Part shown: positions 1 to 7,172 of the stretch, piece after piece
Numbering within the stretch: position 1 is the first letter of the stretch
Layout: every line of letters starts with the position of its first letter
Source: Bacteroidales bacterium
GTDB taxonomy: Bacteria > Bacteroidota > Bacteroidia > Bacteroidales > UBA7960
NCBI GenBank assembly: GCA_007130545.1
Contig: SLSG01000258.1
Coordinates: 1 to 17,681, forward strand
DNA: 17,681 nucleotides
Reading direction: 5' to 3'
The notes under the pieces: model-generated
Databases searched by the model: none
What the model was told of the DNA's origin: nothing
What the model saw: the letters and a program-made list of their open reading frames with translations, nothing else
Translations under genes and position numbers: made by a program

Positions 1-189
1 CTTGAAAAGCTGTTCCTTCAATACGCCTTCTACCGGACTCGGAATTTCGGAGTCGACCTTGTCGGTGGCAATTTCCAGGATGGCGTCATCCAGTTCGATC
101 GTATCCCCGACATTTTTCAGCCATTTGGTTATCGTGGCTTCTGTAATACTTTCGCCCAACTTGGGCATTTTCAATTCAAAATTTGCCAT
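1..189 (-). CDS. 2-oxoacid dehydrogenase E2 (dihydrolipoyl acyltransferase), N-terminal lipoyl domain, partial
   Basis: Only the first 63 codons are present; the gene runs off the left edge. The protein starts MANFELKMPKLGESITEA and is a classic biotinyl/lipoyl domain. The motif IATDKVDSEIPSP places the lipoyl lysine at K44, in the usual DK(V/A) turn. In the family this arm carries acyl groups between E1, the E2 core and E3 of a pyruvate, 2-oxoglutarate or branched-chain 2-oxoacid dehydrogenase complex in the cytoplasm. The catalytic core lies outside the window, so the substrate cannot be assigned and no symbol is given. The ATG at 189 is well placed: conserved sequence begins at residue 4, and a -7-like element lies just upstream at 208-215. 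A weak hairpin separates it from the glycosyltransferase gene upstream, so it probably has its own promoter. Confidence 0.9.
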   Translation of the reverse strand, partial: MANFELKMPKLGESITEATITKWLKNVGDTIELDDAILEIATDKVDSEIPSPVEGVLKEQLFK

Positions 190-207
190 GTGGTTCTGGT
201 TTTTACC

Positions 208-215
208 CAAATTTA
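208..215 (-). promoter_or_regulatory. Bacteroidota -7 promoter element for the E2 gene
   Basis: Read on the minus strand the bases are TAAATTTG, an exact match to the Bacteroidota -7 consensus TAnnTTTG. The inferred start of transcription would lie about 10-15 bases before the ATG at 189. No clear TTG -33 element is seen at the expected 19-21 base spacing, so this is a tentative call. Confidence 0.4.
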
Positions 216-242
216 ACAAAAATCCATGTAAAAGGTTTAGAC

Positions 243-266
243 TGCCAGGCAAACCGGGGCCTGGTG
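243..266 (-). terminator. Weak hairpin after the glycosyltransferase gene
   Basis: CCAGGC (245-250) pairs with GCCTGG (259-264) around an 8-base loop, and two G-T wobble pairs can extend the stem. It sits directly after the stop codon of the glycosyltransferase gene at 268-270. On the minus strand it is followed by a mixed AAACCTTTTAC tract, not a clean T-run. It may be a weak terminator or a 3' stabilising hairpin separating this gene from the E2 gene. Confidence 0.35.
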
Positions 267-267
267 T

Positions 268-2226
268 TTACCGCCTTCCGAGCATTTTGTATGCCTTCAG
301 GAAAAGCCTCAGGTCGTTCTCCATTTTATAATCCTTGGCATACAGGCCATTCAGGTTGTGCAGGGTGTCTGGATGCAGTTCCCTGTTTTTGAATCCGGTC
401 CCTGGATACAGGACACCTTCCCTGATCCGGGGGAAGGACCCGGTAGTGGGACCCGGATGGTAGCCCACCCAGGATTTGCATCCGGCCATCACCGACAAGA
501 TGTTTCTTACCAGTCCGCTTCGGTTGGGGACCAGCAGCAGGTGTACCGGAAGGCTAAGCAGCAGCAGGACGGACATCAGCAGGTCGAACACCCGCTTGTT
601 GCGCCGGTTGGCAGGCTTGCTGATGGCATTGATATTGACCGCGAAAAGATCCTCGAAAGTGTCAATGCTGTTGCTGCCGATAATGAACAGGCTTTCAGGT
701 GGGGCGATCTTGAAATCCACCCCCTGCATGTTCAGGTTTGCCATATGGTCAATGATGGACTGTGAGGACATTTCCCCGGCACAGAATATCACTTCATCGA
801 TGGCGTAGATCTCTATGATCTCGTTGATTTGCGCGATGGTTCCCAGGAACTCCCCGCCCGGGGATTTCTGCCTTTTCAGCGAGGCCAATCCGACAAAAGA
901 CGCATTACCGGACTGCCTGATCAACTGTATGATGCGCGAGGCTTCCTCGCCTTCCCCGGCGATCAGCACCCGTTTCTGTTTTTTTTCCCCCATATACCAT
1001 CCCTTGCCCCGCGCCAGGGAGATGGCCACACGTGACAGCAGCATGGCCGCCAGGGCCCAGACGCTGCCAAGCAGGATCAGCGCTCTGGAGAAACGCAGCT
1101 CCAGTGGGAGCAGGGCATAGATTACCAGGATTGCCACGGTGCCCAGTCCGATTCCCCTGACGATCCGGAAGGACTTCACCGGCTTGTCATAGCCGCCGCT
1201 GAAATAGACCGATACCAGCCAGATCAGGATATAGGCGGGCACGACGGCCGACATGAACAGGGGTGGGTAATACGTGGTCTCCGCCATGAAGAACTGGTGC
1301 TCCCAGTAATCCTTGATAAAGTAAAAACCTGCATAAAGCAGCACGGCATCCAGCACCGGCCAGAATACCCTGCGCACAAAACGTCCGGCAATGGCTAATG
1401 AAGCCCTGAAGTATACAGCCAGATTGATCAGCAGCGAAAACAGGCGGGCATTCTTTCTGGAAAAATGCTTGCGTGCAAAGATGATCATCGCATTGTAGAA
1501 CACGAGCACATAGTTGATGCTGCTTTTTTTGGTGCTTTCCCCCTTGTAGTGGATGATGCGGGTGCCGGGAAAGTAGTAATTGCTGTATCCCGCTTCGGTG
1601 ATGCGGTAGGAAAGGTCGATGTCCTCCCCGTACATGAAGAAATCCTCGTCCAGCAGTCCCGTTTTATCCAAAACCTCCCGTCGAAGCAACATGAAGGCCC
1701 CTGAGAGCACGTCCACCCGGTGTGTTTCCTCTTTGTCCAAAAACCCCAGGTGGTACCTGCCGAAAGTCCGCGACTTCGGAAACAGGGCAGAGAGTCCGAA
1801 TACCTTGCAAAAAGCCACTCCGGGCGTGGGAAGGCCCCTTTTGGATTCCGGCAAAAAATTTCCCTGCCCATCCAGCATCTTCACTCCGAGTCCGCCTCCA
1901 TCCGGATGCGCGTCCATAAATCCCACCACCTTTGGCAGGGTGTCGTCCTCCAGCACCGTATCAGGGTTCAGCAGCAGCACATACCTGCCCCGGGCTTTTT
2001 TGATGGCCTGGTTATTGGCCTTGCTGAAGCCGAGGTTGTGTTCATTGGCCATTAACTGGACATCCGGGAATTTATCGGCCACCATCTCCACCGAACCATC
2101 CACGGAGTTGTTGTCCACCACAAACACTTCCATGTCCAGGTCCTTGCCGGAAGTAAAAACGGATTTAAGGCATTGCTCCAGAAAAAACTTCACATTGTAG
2201 TTGACGATCACCACCGAAAGGTCCAT
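268..2226 (-). CDS. GT2 glycosyltransferase fused to a degenerate polyprenyl-phosphate sugar-transferase-like module
   Basis: 652 residues with three parts. Residues 1 to about 235 are a family 2 glycosyltransferase: SVVIVNYN at 4-11, VDNNSVDGS at 37-45, NPDT at 87-90 in the DxD-equivalent position, and GEDIDLSYR at 200-208 carrying the acidic ED pair. Residues about 286-405 hold roughly four membrane segments. Residues about 417-515 form a Rossmann-like cytosolic domain beginning RVLIAGEGEEASRI, as in the CoA-binding-like domain of WcaJ/WbaP-type initiating transferases. Another hydrophobic segment follows at 547-567, then a short tail with KSWVGY and YAKDYKMENDL, recognisable from the ends of Bac_transf domains. 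The middle of that catalytic domain (RxGxxG..F..KFRSM, the DE pair, the RTxVKPGITG block) is absent, so initiating transferase activity is unlikely. It probably adds a sugar to a lipid-linked or envelope glycan at the inner membrane. It starts 5 bases after recR and is likely co-transcribed with it. The fold assignments are pattern-based. Confidence 0.8.
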   Translation of the reverse strand: MDLSVVIVNYNVKFFLEQCLKSVFTSGKDLDMEVFVVDNNSVDGSVEMVADKFPDVQLMANEHNLGFSKANNQAIKKARGRYVLLLNPDTVLEDDTLPKVVGFMDAHPDGGGLGVKMLDGQGNFLPESKRGLPTPGVAFCKVFGLSALFPKSRTFGRYHLGFLDKEETHRVDVLSGAFMLLRREVLDKTGLLDEDFFMYGEDIDLSYRITEAGYSNYYFPGTRIIHYKGESTKKSSINYVLVFYNAMIIFARKHFSRKNARLFSLLINLAVYFRASLAIAGRFVRRVFWPVLDAVLLYAGFYFIKDYWEHQFFMAETTYYPPLFMSAVVPAYILIWLVSVYFSGGYDKPVKSFRIVRGIGLGTVAILVIYALLPLELRFSRALILLGSVWALAAMLLSRVAISLARGKGWYMGEKKQKRVLIAGEGEEASRIIQLIRQSGNASFVGLASLKRQKSPGGEFLGTIAQINEIIEIYAIDEVIFCAGEMSSQSIIDHMANLNMQGVDFKIAPPESLFIIGSNSIDTFEDLFAVNINAISKPANRRNKRVFDLLMSVLLLLSLPVHLLLVPNRSGLVRNILSVMAGCKSWVGYHPGPTTGSFPRIREGVLYPGTGFKNRELHPDTLHNLNGLYAKDYKMENDLRLFLKAYKMLGRR

Positions 2227-2231
2227 GTCCG

Positions 2232-2858
2232 CTATTTGTTGATAAGGGTTTCGTACGCAGTGCGATTGACGATCGAGCGTCCGAGGGTAATCTCGTCGGC
2301 ATACTCCAACTCGTCACCGATGGCGATTCCGCGGGCGATCACGCTGAGCTTCACTTCATAGGATTGCAGCTTCTTGTAGATGTAAAAATTGGTGGTGTCT
2401 CCTTCCATTGTGGTACTCAGGGCCAGAATGACCTCGCGGATGCTGCTGTCTGGCGAGGCCACGCGGTTCTCGAGCGACTCCATCTGCAGCTCTGCCGGAC
2501 CGATGCCGTCCATCGGTGAAATGATGCCTCCCAGCACGTGGTAGAGGCCCCGGTACTGCCCGGTGTTCTCAATGGCAATCACATCCCTGATGTCTTCCAC
2601 CACACATAAAAGGGAAGTGTCCCTCCGGGGGGAGCGGCAAATCTCACAAAGTGGAAGGTCGGAAATGTTGTGGCATGCCTGGCAGTAAACGACTCCTTTG
2701 CGCAAGTTCGTCAAAGCCTCTGAAAAGCGCACCACAGAATGTTCTTCCTGGCGCAGCAGGTGCAGGACCAGCCTGAGCGCGGTTTTTTTCCCGATCCCGG
2801 GCAGGCTGGAGAATTCCTCCACGGCGGCCTGAAGAAGTTTGGACGAAAAGCTTTCCAA
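2232..2858 (-). CDS. recR: Recombination mediator protein RecR
   Basis: 208 residues from the chosen start, close to the usual RecR length of about 200. RecR acts with RecO (and RecF) to load RecA onto SSB-coated DNA at gaps. In order: a helix-hairpin-helix segment with LPGIGKKTALRLVLHLL; a four-cysteine zinc finger (CQACHNISDLPLCEIC); a Toprim domain opening with CVVEDIRDVIAIE and containing YRGLYHVLGGIISPMDGIGP; and the conserved C-terminal part with STTMEGDTT and ARGIAIGDELEYADE. The start is TTG at 2856-2858, giving MESFSSKLLQAAVEEF, which aligns with other Bacteroidota RecR N-termini. A TTG at 2898-2900 would add 14 residues that do not resemble the family. The glycosyltransferase gene follows after 5 bases. 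The upstream symporter gene is divergent, with the intergenic space shared. Confidence 0.95.
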   Translation of the reverse strand: MESFSSKLLQAAVEEFSSLPGIGKKTALRLVLHLLRQEEHSVVRFSEALTNLRKGVVYCQACHNISDLPLCEICRSPRRDTSLLCVVEDIRDVIAIENTGQYRGLYHVLGGIISPMDGIGPAELQMESLENRVASPDSSIREVILALSTTMEGDTTNFYIYKKLQSYEVKLSVIARGIAIGDELEYADEITLGRSIVNRTAYETLINK

Positions 2859-2931
2859 AATATGCCGGATTGGTGAGACCGAAAGGCCAAAGTTAATCAA
2901 AAGTGACGGTTACAAAGACAAAATCTTTGCC

Positions 2932-2939
2932 TATTTTTG
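2932..2939 (+). promoter_or_regulatory. Bacteroidota -7 promoter element for the symporter gene
   Basis: TATTTTTG is an exact match to TAnnTTTG. Transcription from here would give a leader of roughly 90 bases before the ATG at 3039, containing a direct repeat and a hairpin. No convincing -33 TTG is seen. On the opposite strand TGTCTTTG at 2913-2920 is a one-mismatch candidate for recR, so the two promoters would lie almost back to back. Confidence 0.4.
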
Positions 2940-2955
2940 CCCCTGAAAGCCGTCA

Positions 2956-2998
2956 GTCGCCACATTGACGATGCCTACTGTCGCCACATTGCGATGCC
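2956..2998 (+). repeat. Imperfect tandem repeat in the symporter leader
   Basis: Two copies with a 24-base period: GTCGCCACATTGACGATGCC at 2956-2975 and GTCGCCACATTGCGATGCC at 2980-2998. They differ by one missing A and are separated by TACT. The first copy overlaps a small inverted repeat, CGTCA (2951-2955) with TGACG (2966-2970). The second runs straight into the 8-base-pair hairpin at 2993-3012. The repeat is visible directly; its function is unknown. Confidence 0.75.
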
Positions 2999-3042
2999 GG
3001 ACTGCCGGCATCCACAGAACCAATACTGACAAGTTCCCATGA
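2971..3042 (+). other. Possible 23-residue leader ORF overlapping the symporter start codon
   Basis: An ATG at 2971, inside the first leader repeat, opens a 23-codon frame (MPTVATLRCRTAG and on, ending TDKFP). Its stop TGA at 3040-3042 overlaps the symporter start as ATGA. That overlap is the usual geometry for translational coupling, and the frame spans the leader hairpin. A second ATG at 2994 opens an 11-codon frame ending at 3029. Against it: no ribosome binding site is visible, the peptide resembles nothing I know, and a frame this short can arise by chance. Confidence 0.2.
2993..3012 (+). promoter_or_regulatory. Perfect hairpin in the symporter 5' leader
   Basis: GATGCCGG (2993-3000) and CCGGCATC (3005-3012) form a perfect 8-base-pair stem with a 4-base ACTG loop, 26 bases before the symporter ATG. 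It is too far upstream to cover the start codon directly and has no T-run after it, so it is not a terminator. It could be a protein-binding site, an RNA-stability element or part of a regulatory leader. It does not match any riboswitch I can recognise. Confidence 0.5.
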
Positions 3043-4496
3043 GTCCGATTCTGATCCTGATCTGCTTTATTATTTATACCTCCCTGATCTTTTTGATCTC
3101 GCGCCTGACCGTCCGAAGGAAAGCCGGCAACCAGGCCTACTTCCTTGGCAACCGCAACTCCCCCTGGTACGTGGTGGCCTACGGCATGATCGGGGCCTCG
3201 CTGTCGGGCGTGACATTCATGTCGGTTCCCGGCCTGGTCAAGACAGAGCAATTCTCATACATGGTGCTGGTGTTCGGCTACCTGGCCGGCTACCTGGTCA
3301 TCGCAAAGGTGCTGCTGCCTTTGTACTACCGGCTCAACCTGACTTCTATCTATGCCTACCTGGAGCAACGCTTCGGCTATTATTCACACAAGACCGGCTC
3401 CTTTTACTTCATCATCTCCCGCCTGATAGGTGCTTCCTTCCGTATGTTTTTGGTGGTGAACGTACTGCAGATCTTTGTCTTCAATGCCTGGGGCATCCCG
3501 TTCTGGGTCACCGTGAGCCTGTTCATGCTGCTTATATTGCTGTACACCTTCCAAGGGGGGATCAAGACCATTGTATGGACCGACACCCTGCAGACCACTT
3601 TCATGCTCACCGCGGTGGTAGTAACCATTTTTATCGTCGGAAAGGAACTCGGCATGGGCTTCGGTGAAATGATCGGTGAGGCCGGCCGCAGGGGCTATAC
3701 CTCCATGATCGTTACAGACCTGAACGATCCCCGCTTTTTCGTGAAGCAATTCCTTGCCGGGATGTTTATTACCATCGTGATGACCGGGCTGGACCAGGAC
3801 ATGATGCAGAAAAACCTGAGCTGCCGTAACCTGGGCGATGCGCAGAAGAACGTGCTCACTTTCGGGGGCATCCTGATCCCGGTCAACCTGCTGTTTTTGA
3901 TGCTGGGTGCGGTGCTGTGGATCTATGCGGGGGAAGTCGGACTGGAGCTTGCCAACACATCTGATGACCTCTTTCCCACGGCGGCTTTACAATACCTGGG
4001 CGTGGCTGCCGGACTGACATTTTTCTTCGGTCTGGTATCGGCGGCCTATTCCAGTGCCGATGGCACCCTGACGGCTCTGACCACGATCTTCTGCCTGGAC
4101 TTCCTGGGATTGCAGAAAAAGCCCGGCATGACAGAGGAGCGCATCCGCCGTGTCCGCTACCGGGTGCACATCGCCTTCGCCCTGGTGGTGATGATGGTCA
4201 TCATCGGCTACGGTTTCATCAATGACGAAGCCCTGATAAGCAAACTGTTCACGATTGCCGGCTACACTTACGGTCCGCTGTTGGGGCTGTTTACCTTCGG
4301 TCTCTATACCCGCCGGCAGGTGCACGACCGCTGGGTCCCCCTGGTGGCCTTGCTGTCCCCGGCCCTGAGCTATCTGCTCAGTGTCAACTCCGAATGGCTG
4401 CTGGGCGGCTATCGCTTCGGTTTTGAGATCCTGATCGTTAACGGACTGTTCACCTTCCTTGGCCTGGTCTTGCTGCAAAAGAAAACCGCCCCGTAA
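3039..4496 (+). CDS. Sodium:solute symporter (SSS family) transporter
   Basis: 485 residues, almost entirely hydrophobic with about 13 membrane segments, the size and layout of the SSS family (PutP, SglT, NanT relatives). Family marks include FLGNRNSPWYVVAYGMIGASLSGVTF at about 35-60, GGIKTIVWTDTLQTTFM at about 174-190, GLDQDMMQKNLSCRN in the middle, and AAYSSADGTLTALTT, where the serines at 338 and 339 fit the second sodium site. In the family these proteins use the sodium gradient to import a sugar, amino acid, sialic acid or similar solute across the inner membrane. The substrate cannot be told from the sequence. The start is secure because an in-frame stop lies 12 bases upstream. The stop codon sits in the loop of a strong hairpin. 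It is transcribed alone, divergent from recR and convergent with ilvE. Confidence 0.92.
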   Translation: MSPILILICFIIYTSLIFLISRLTVRRKAGNQAYFLGNRNSPWYVVAYGMIGASLSGVTFMSVPGLVKTEQFSYMVLVFGYLAGYLVIAKVLLPLYYRLNLTSIYAYLEQRFGYYSHKTGSFYFIISRLIGASFRMFLVVNVLQIFVFNAWGIPFWVTVSLFMLLILLYTFQGGIKTIVWTDTLQTTFMLTAVVVTIFIVGKELGMGFGEMIGEAGRRGYTSMIVTDLNDPRFFVKQFLAGMFITIVMTGLDQDMMQKNLSCRNLGDAQKNVLTFGGILIPVNLLFLMLGAVLWIYAGEVGLELANTSDDLFPTAALQYLGVAAGLTFFFGLVSAAYSSADGTLTALTTIFCLDFLGLQKKPGMTEERIRRVRYRVHIAFALVVMMVIIGYGFINDEALISKLFTIAGYTYGPLLGLFTFGLYTRRQVHDRWVPLVALLSPALSYLLSVNSEWLLGGYRFGFEILIVNGLFTFLGLVLLQKKTAP

Positions 4497-4506
4497 AGGG
4501 GCGGTT
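4475..4506 (-). terminator. Strong terminator for ilvE, overlapping the symporter stop codon
   Basis: AACCGCCCC (4484-4492) pairs perfectly with GGGGCGGTT (4498-4506), a 9-base-pair GC-rich stem with a GTAAA loop. On the minus strand it is followed by TTTTCTTTTG, making a standard Rho-independent terminator for ilvE, whose stop lies 25 bases before it. On the plus strand there is no T-run, but the symporter stop codon TAA (4494-4496) lies in the loop, so the hairpin may also cap that mRNA. One element therefore appears to serve both convergent genes. Confidence 0.8.
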
Positions 4507-4530
4507 GAAATGTCCGGGGTGATTTTCCCC

Positions 4531-5547
4531 TTACAGTATCGTTACCCAGTTATGGGTGTCGGGCTCGTCTCCATATTGTATCCCCTGTAGTTTCTTAAAT
4601 AACCTGGTCGATACGGGACCTGCCTTGCCGTCCTTGCAGTACTCGTATGTCTGGCCGGTTTCGCGGTCGACCAGGGAGCATATGGGGGAGATGATGGCCG
4701 CGGTGCCGCATGCGCCCACCTCTTCGAATCCGGACAGCTCCTCCACTGCCACAGGACGTCTTTCTACTTCCATGCCCATGTCCTGTGCAATCTGCATCAG
4801 GCTCATATTGGTAATCGAGGGCAGGATGGAGTCGGATTTCGGAGTGATGTATTTATTGCCCTTGATGGCAAAGAAATTGGCCGGACCAGCCTCGTCGATG
4901 TATTTCTTTTCCTTGGCTTCCAAAAACAGCACGGCCGGGAAACCTTCCCTCTTGGCCCTTTCGCTGGCATACAGGCTGCCGGCATAGTTTCCGCCCACCT
5001 TGATGTGTCCGGTGCCCTGGGGCGCCGCCCGGTCAAAGTCGCGCACGATTTGTATGCGCACCGGGTTAAAGCCTTCCTTGAAATAGGGTCCGACGGGTCC
5101 GACAAACACCATAAACATGTATTCCTTTGCGGGACTGACTCCTACCTGTACCCCGGTTCCGATCAGCAGGGGGCGGATATAAAGGGAAGCGCCGTGGCCG
5201 TGTGGGGGTACGAACTTTTCGTTCAGCCTGACCGCCTTGACCACCATCTCATGGAACAATTCCTCAGGCACCCTGGCCATCATGATGCCGTCGGCAGAGC
5301 GCTGCATGCGTTTGGCGTTCTCTTCCCAGCGGAACAAACGGACCTTGCCGTCCTTGCCACGATAGGCCTTCATGCCTTCAAATGCTTCCTGGCCATAGTG
5401 CAGGCAGGTGGCCGCCATATGGATGTTGATTGTTTCGGAGGACGAGACCTCGATCTCACCCCATTGTCCGTCGCGGTAGTAGCAGCGGACGTTATATTCT
5501 GTCTTAAAATAACCGAATGGGAGCTTGCCCCAGTCTGTGTTTTGCAT
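4531..5547 (-). CDS. ilvE: Branched-chain amino acid aminotransferase IlvE
   Basis: 338 residues, the longer (eukaryote-like) form of class IV PLP aminotransferase. It exchanges amino groups between glutamate and the 2-oxoacids of leucine, isoleucine and valine in the cytoplasm, working in both synthesis and breakdown. The PLP lysine is K183 in GTGHIKVGGNYAGSL. Other family features are LHYGQEAFEGMKAYR at 49-63, SLYIRPLLIGTG at 121-132, DEAGPANFFAI for the cofactor phosphate region, and the C-terminal CGTAAIISPI. The ATG at 5547 gives the usual short N-terminal extension. It stands alone: a strong terminator follows, and 99 bases with an AT-rich tract separate it from the dacB stop upstream. 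I see no leader peptide or T-box. Confidence 0.95.
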   Translation of the reverse strand: MQNTDWGKLPFGYFKTEYNVRCYYRDGQWGEIEVSSSETINIHMAATCLHYGQEAFEGMKAYRGKDGKVRLFRWEENAKRMQRSADGIMMARVPEELFHEMVVKAVRLNEKFVPPHGHGASLYIRPLLIGTGVQVGVSPAKEYMFMVFVGPVGPYFKEGFNPVRIQIVRDFDRAAPQGTGHIKVGGNYAGSLYASERAKREGFPAVLFLEAKEKKYIDEAGPANFFAIKGNKYITPKSDSILPSITNMSLMQIAQDMGMEVERRPVAVEELSGFEEVGACGTAAIISPICSLVDRETGQTYEYCKDGKAGPVSTRLFKKLQGIQYGDEPDTHNWVTIL

Positions 5548-5646
5548 GGTAAAAATATTTATAGGGTTGGCAATAGTGAGTGCGCCGCTAAATTATAATA
5601 ATATTTTTGATCCCTGCATGTTTTTCGGGGATTTTAGTAAACCAGC

Positions 5647-7155
5647 TTAGCTTCCTGTAATGGCATTCATCAGCCGGAACATCTTCTCCCGCATGGCGGC
5701 AGGGGTGCCTTCGTAGTCGTTCACGATAAACACGAATGCGGCGAGGTTTCCGTTCTGCAGGGTCGTATACCCGGCATAGGCCCTTACGTTGCCCAGGAAG
5801 CCGCTTTTGGCCCGCAGGATGCCCTCGGAGGGGGTGTTGTGAAAGAACCCGGCAAGTGAGCCGGAGAAGCCTGCAACCGGCAGGCTGTTGTAAAGGGCGG
5901 GAAAGATGCGATCGGCAGACACCTGCTCCAGCATTTGTCCAAGTTGCCTGGCGGTGATCCGGTTGGAAGGGGAGAGTCCGCTTCCGTCATGCAAAACCAT
6001 ACCGTTCATATCCACCCCCCGGGATTCCCAGAATTGCCGGATGGCATTTGCCCCGGCAGCGGTAGTTCCCTGTCCGGCGACCACCAGACCGATGGTCTTC
6101 AGCAGGTTTTCGGCATAGCTGTTCACGCTTGCCACATTGGTGCGGAAAGCGATCTCAAAAAGGGGAGGGGAAACCCATTCCCCAAGCCTGACCTGGGGGT
6201 TGCCGAATTGGACCCCTTGCAGGGCAGCACTTCGCCTCGAATAACCCTGCCCGGTGACCCCGATGCCGTTCTTCACGAGGTATTCCCGGAATGCCCTTGC
6301 GAAAAACAATGGAGGTTCGGGCATGGACCCCCTGACCGGGAATCGCTGGGATCCCAGGGGGACCGTCCCGGTCAGCAAACGCTCCTGGACGAAGGGAGCA
6401 CCAAAAATATACACCCGGTCGCCGGAGCCACGGGGACCGGTGCGGACCTGGTTCAGAAAGGTCATTCCCGGTACGATCGGCTCGTGGCCAGCTACGCTTG
6501 CAGGATCACCAACCGACCGTCCGGCCCTAAAAAATACCGTGTATTCATTCTCGTTCACGCTGAGTGCGCTGGACCCCGCCCCGAAATAATTGCCCATGTC
6601 CTCCCACAACCATTTGCGCGGCACCATTTCCAGATCGAAGGCCGACTCGTCAGCCAGGACATTTCCGGCTATGCTATGAATGCCTTTCTGTTTCAGTATC
6701 TTCAAATAATGGGCAAACACCCTCTCCAGCGCCAGGGTGTCGTCCATCCTGGCAGATCCCAGGCTGGGATCACCGCTGCCACGGATGTATAGGTTGCCCT
6801 GCAGCACGCCCGATGCATCCTGCCGTCCGTCATGCAACAGAGCGGTATGGTAGGTATAGGTGGGACCCAGCATGAGAAGGGCTGAGATCGTTGTCACGAG
6901 CTTTTGGGTGGAGGCAGGGGTGATGGCACGGTGGCTGTCGTGCTCGAGCAGGACCTTGCCGGCGTGAATATCCGACAGATAAAAAGACCAGTTTGCGTTT
7001 CTGAGGGCCGGATCATTTGCAAAGGCGGAAAAAGCTTTGTGGAACCCGTCCGGAGCGACCATTGTTCCCCCGTTTGCCAGCAGGTGATGGGATGGAAACA
7101 GGAACAGGAAAAGCAGAATAGTGGTTGGCAGGATGGATGCTTGGAAACACTTCAT
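5647..7155 (-). CDS. dacB: D-alanyl-D-alanine carboxypeptidase/endopeptidase, PBP4 type (peptidase S13)
   Basis: 502 residues with a signal peptide (hydrophobic core about 8-21, likely cleavage near LLA at 25-27). The three penicillin-binding motifs are present: STQK with nucleophile S82 and K85; SVN at 343-345; and KSG at 450-452 replacing the more common KTG. The GSGDPSLG segment at 126-133 is typical of S13 enzymes. PBP4 removes terminal D-alanine and cuts D-Ala-meso-DAP cross-links in periplasmic peptidoglycan. Length and spacing match PBP4, including the insert between the first two motifs. The gene is the last of the amidase / MCE / dacB minus-strand run and starts 17 bases after the MCE stop, so it is probably co-transcribed. 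No strong terminator follows; only a 5-base-pair ATCCC/GGGAT pairing is visible. Confidence 0.92.
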   Translation of the reverse strand: MKCFQASILPTTILLFLFLFPSHHLLANGGTMVAPDGFHKAFSAFANDPALRNANWSFYLSDIHAGKVLLEHDSHRAITPASTQKLVTTISALLMLGPTYTYHTALLHDGRQDASGVLQGNLYIRGSGDPSLGSARMDDTLALERVFAHYLKILKQKGIHSIAGNVLADESAFDLEMVPRKWLWEDMGNYFGAGSSALSVNENEYTVFFRAGRSVGDPASVAGHEPIVPGMTFLNQVRTGPRGSGDRVYIFGAPFVQERLLTGTVPLGSQRFPVRGSMPEPPLFFARAFREYLVKNGIGVTGQGYSRRSAALQGVQFGNPQVRLGEWVSPPLFEIAFRTNVASVNSYAENLLKTIGLVVAGQGTTAAGANAIRQFWESRGVDMNGMVLHDGSGLSPSNRITARQLGQMLEQVSADRIFPALYNSLPVAGFSGSLAGFFHNTPSEGILRAKSGFLGNVRAYAGYTTLQNGNLAAFVFIVNDYEGTPAAMREKMFRLMNAITGS

Positions 7156-7172
7156 GGGCTAGCCTTCTGGGT

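Noticed and set aside
1619..2200. A 193-codon plus-strand frame inside the glycosyltransferase gene
   Set aside because: Ser/Pro-rich product typical of an antisense reading, with no domain; the minus-strand gene explains the region.
5005..5598. A 197-codon plus-strand frame opposite ilvE
   Set aside because: Antisense to well-conserved ilvE codons; the product has no recognisable motif.
5602..5609. TATTTTTG, an exact -7 match on the plus strand
   Set aside because: It points into the 3' end of dacB on the opposite strand with no plus-strand gene downstream; AT-rich intergenic DNA gives such matches by chance.
5610..5632. ATCCC/GGGAT pairing after dacB as a terminator
   Set aside because: Only 5 base pairs with a loop of 13 or so bases and no proper T-run on the coding strand.
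5935..6792. A 285-codon open frame on the plus strand inside dacB
   Set aside because: It is antisense to a gene with full catalytic motifs, its protein is rich in Pro/Gly/Arg with no recognisable domain, and long antisense frames are common in GC-rich coding DNA.
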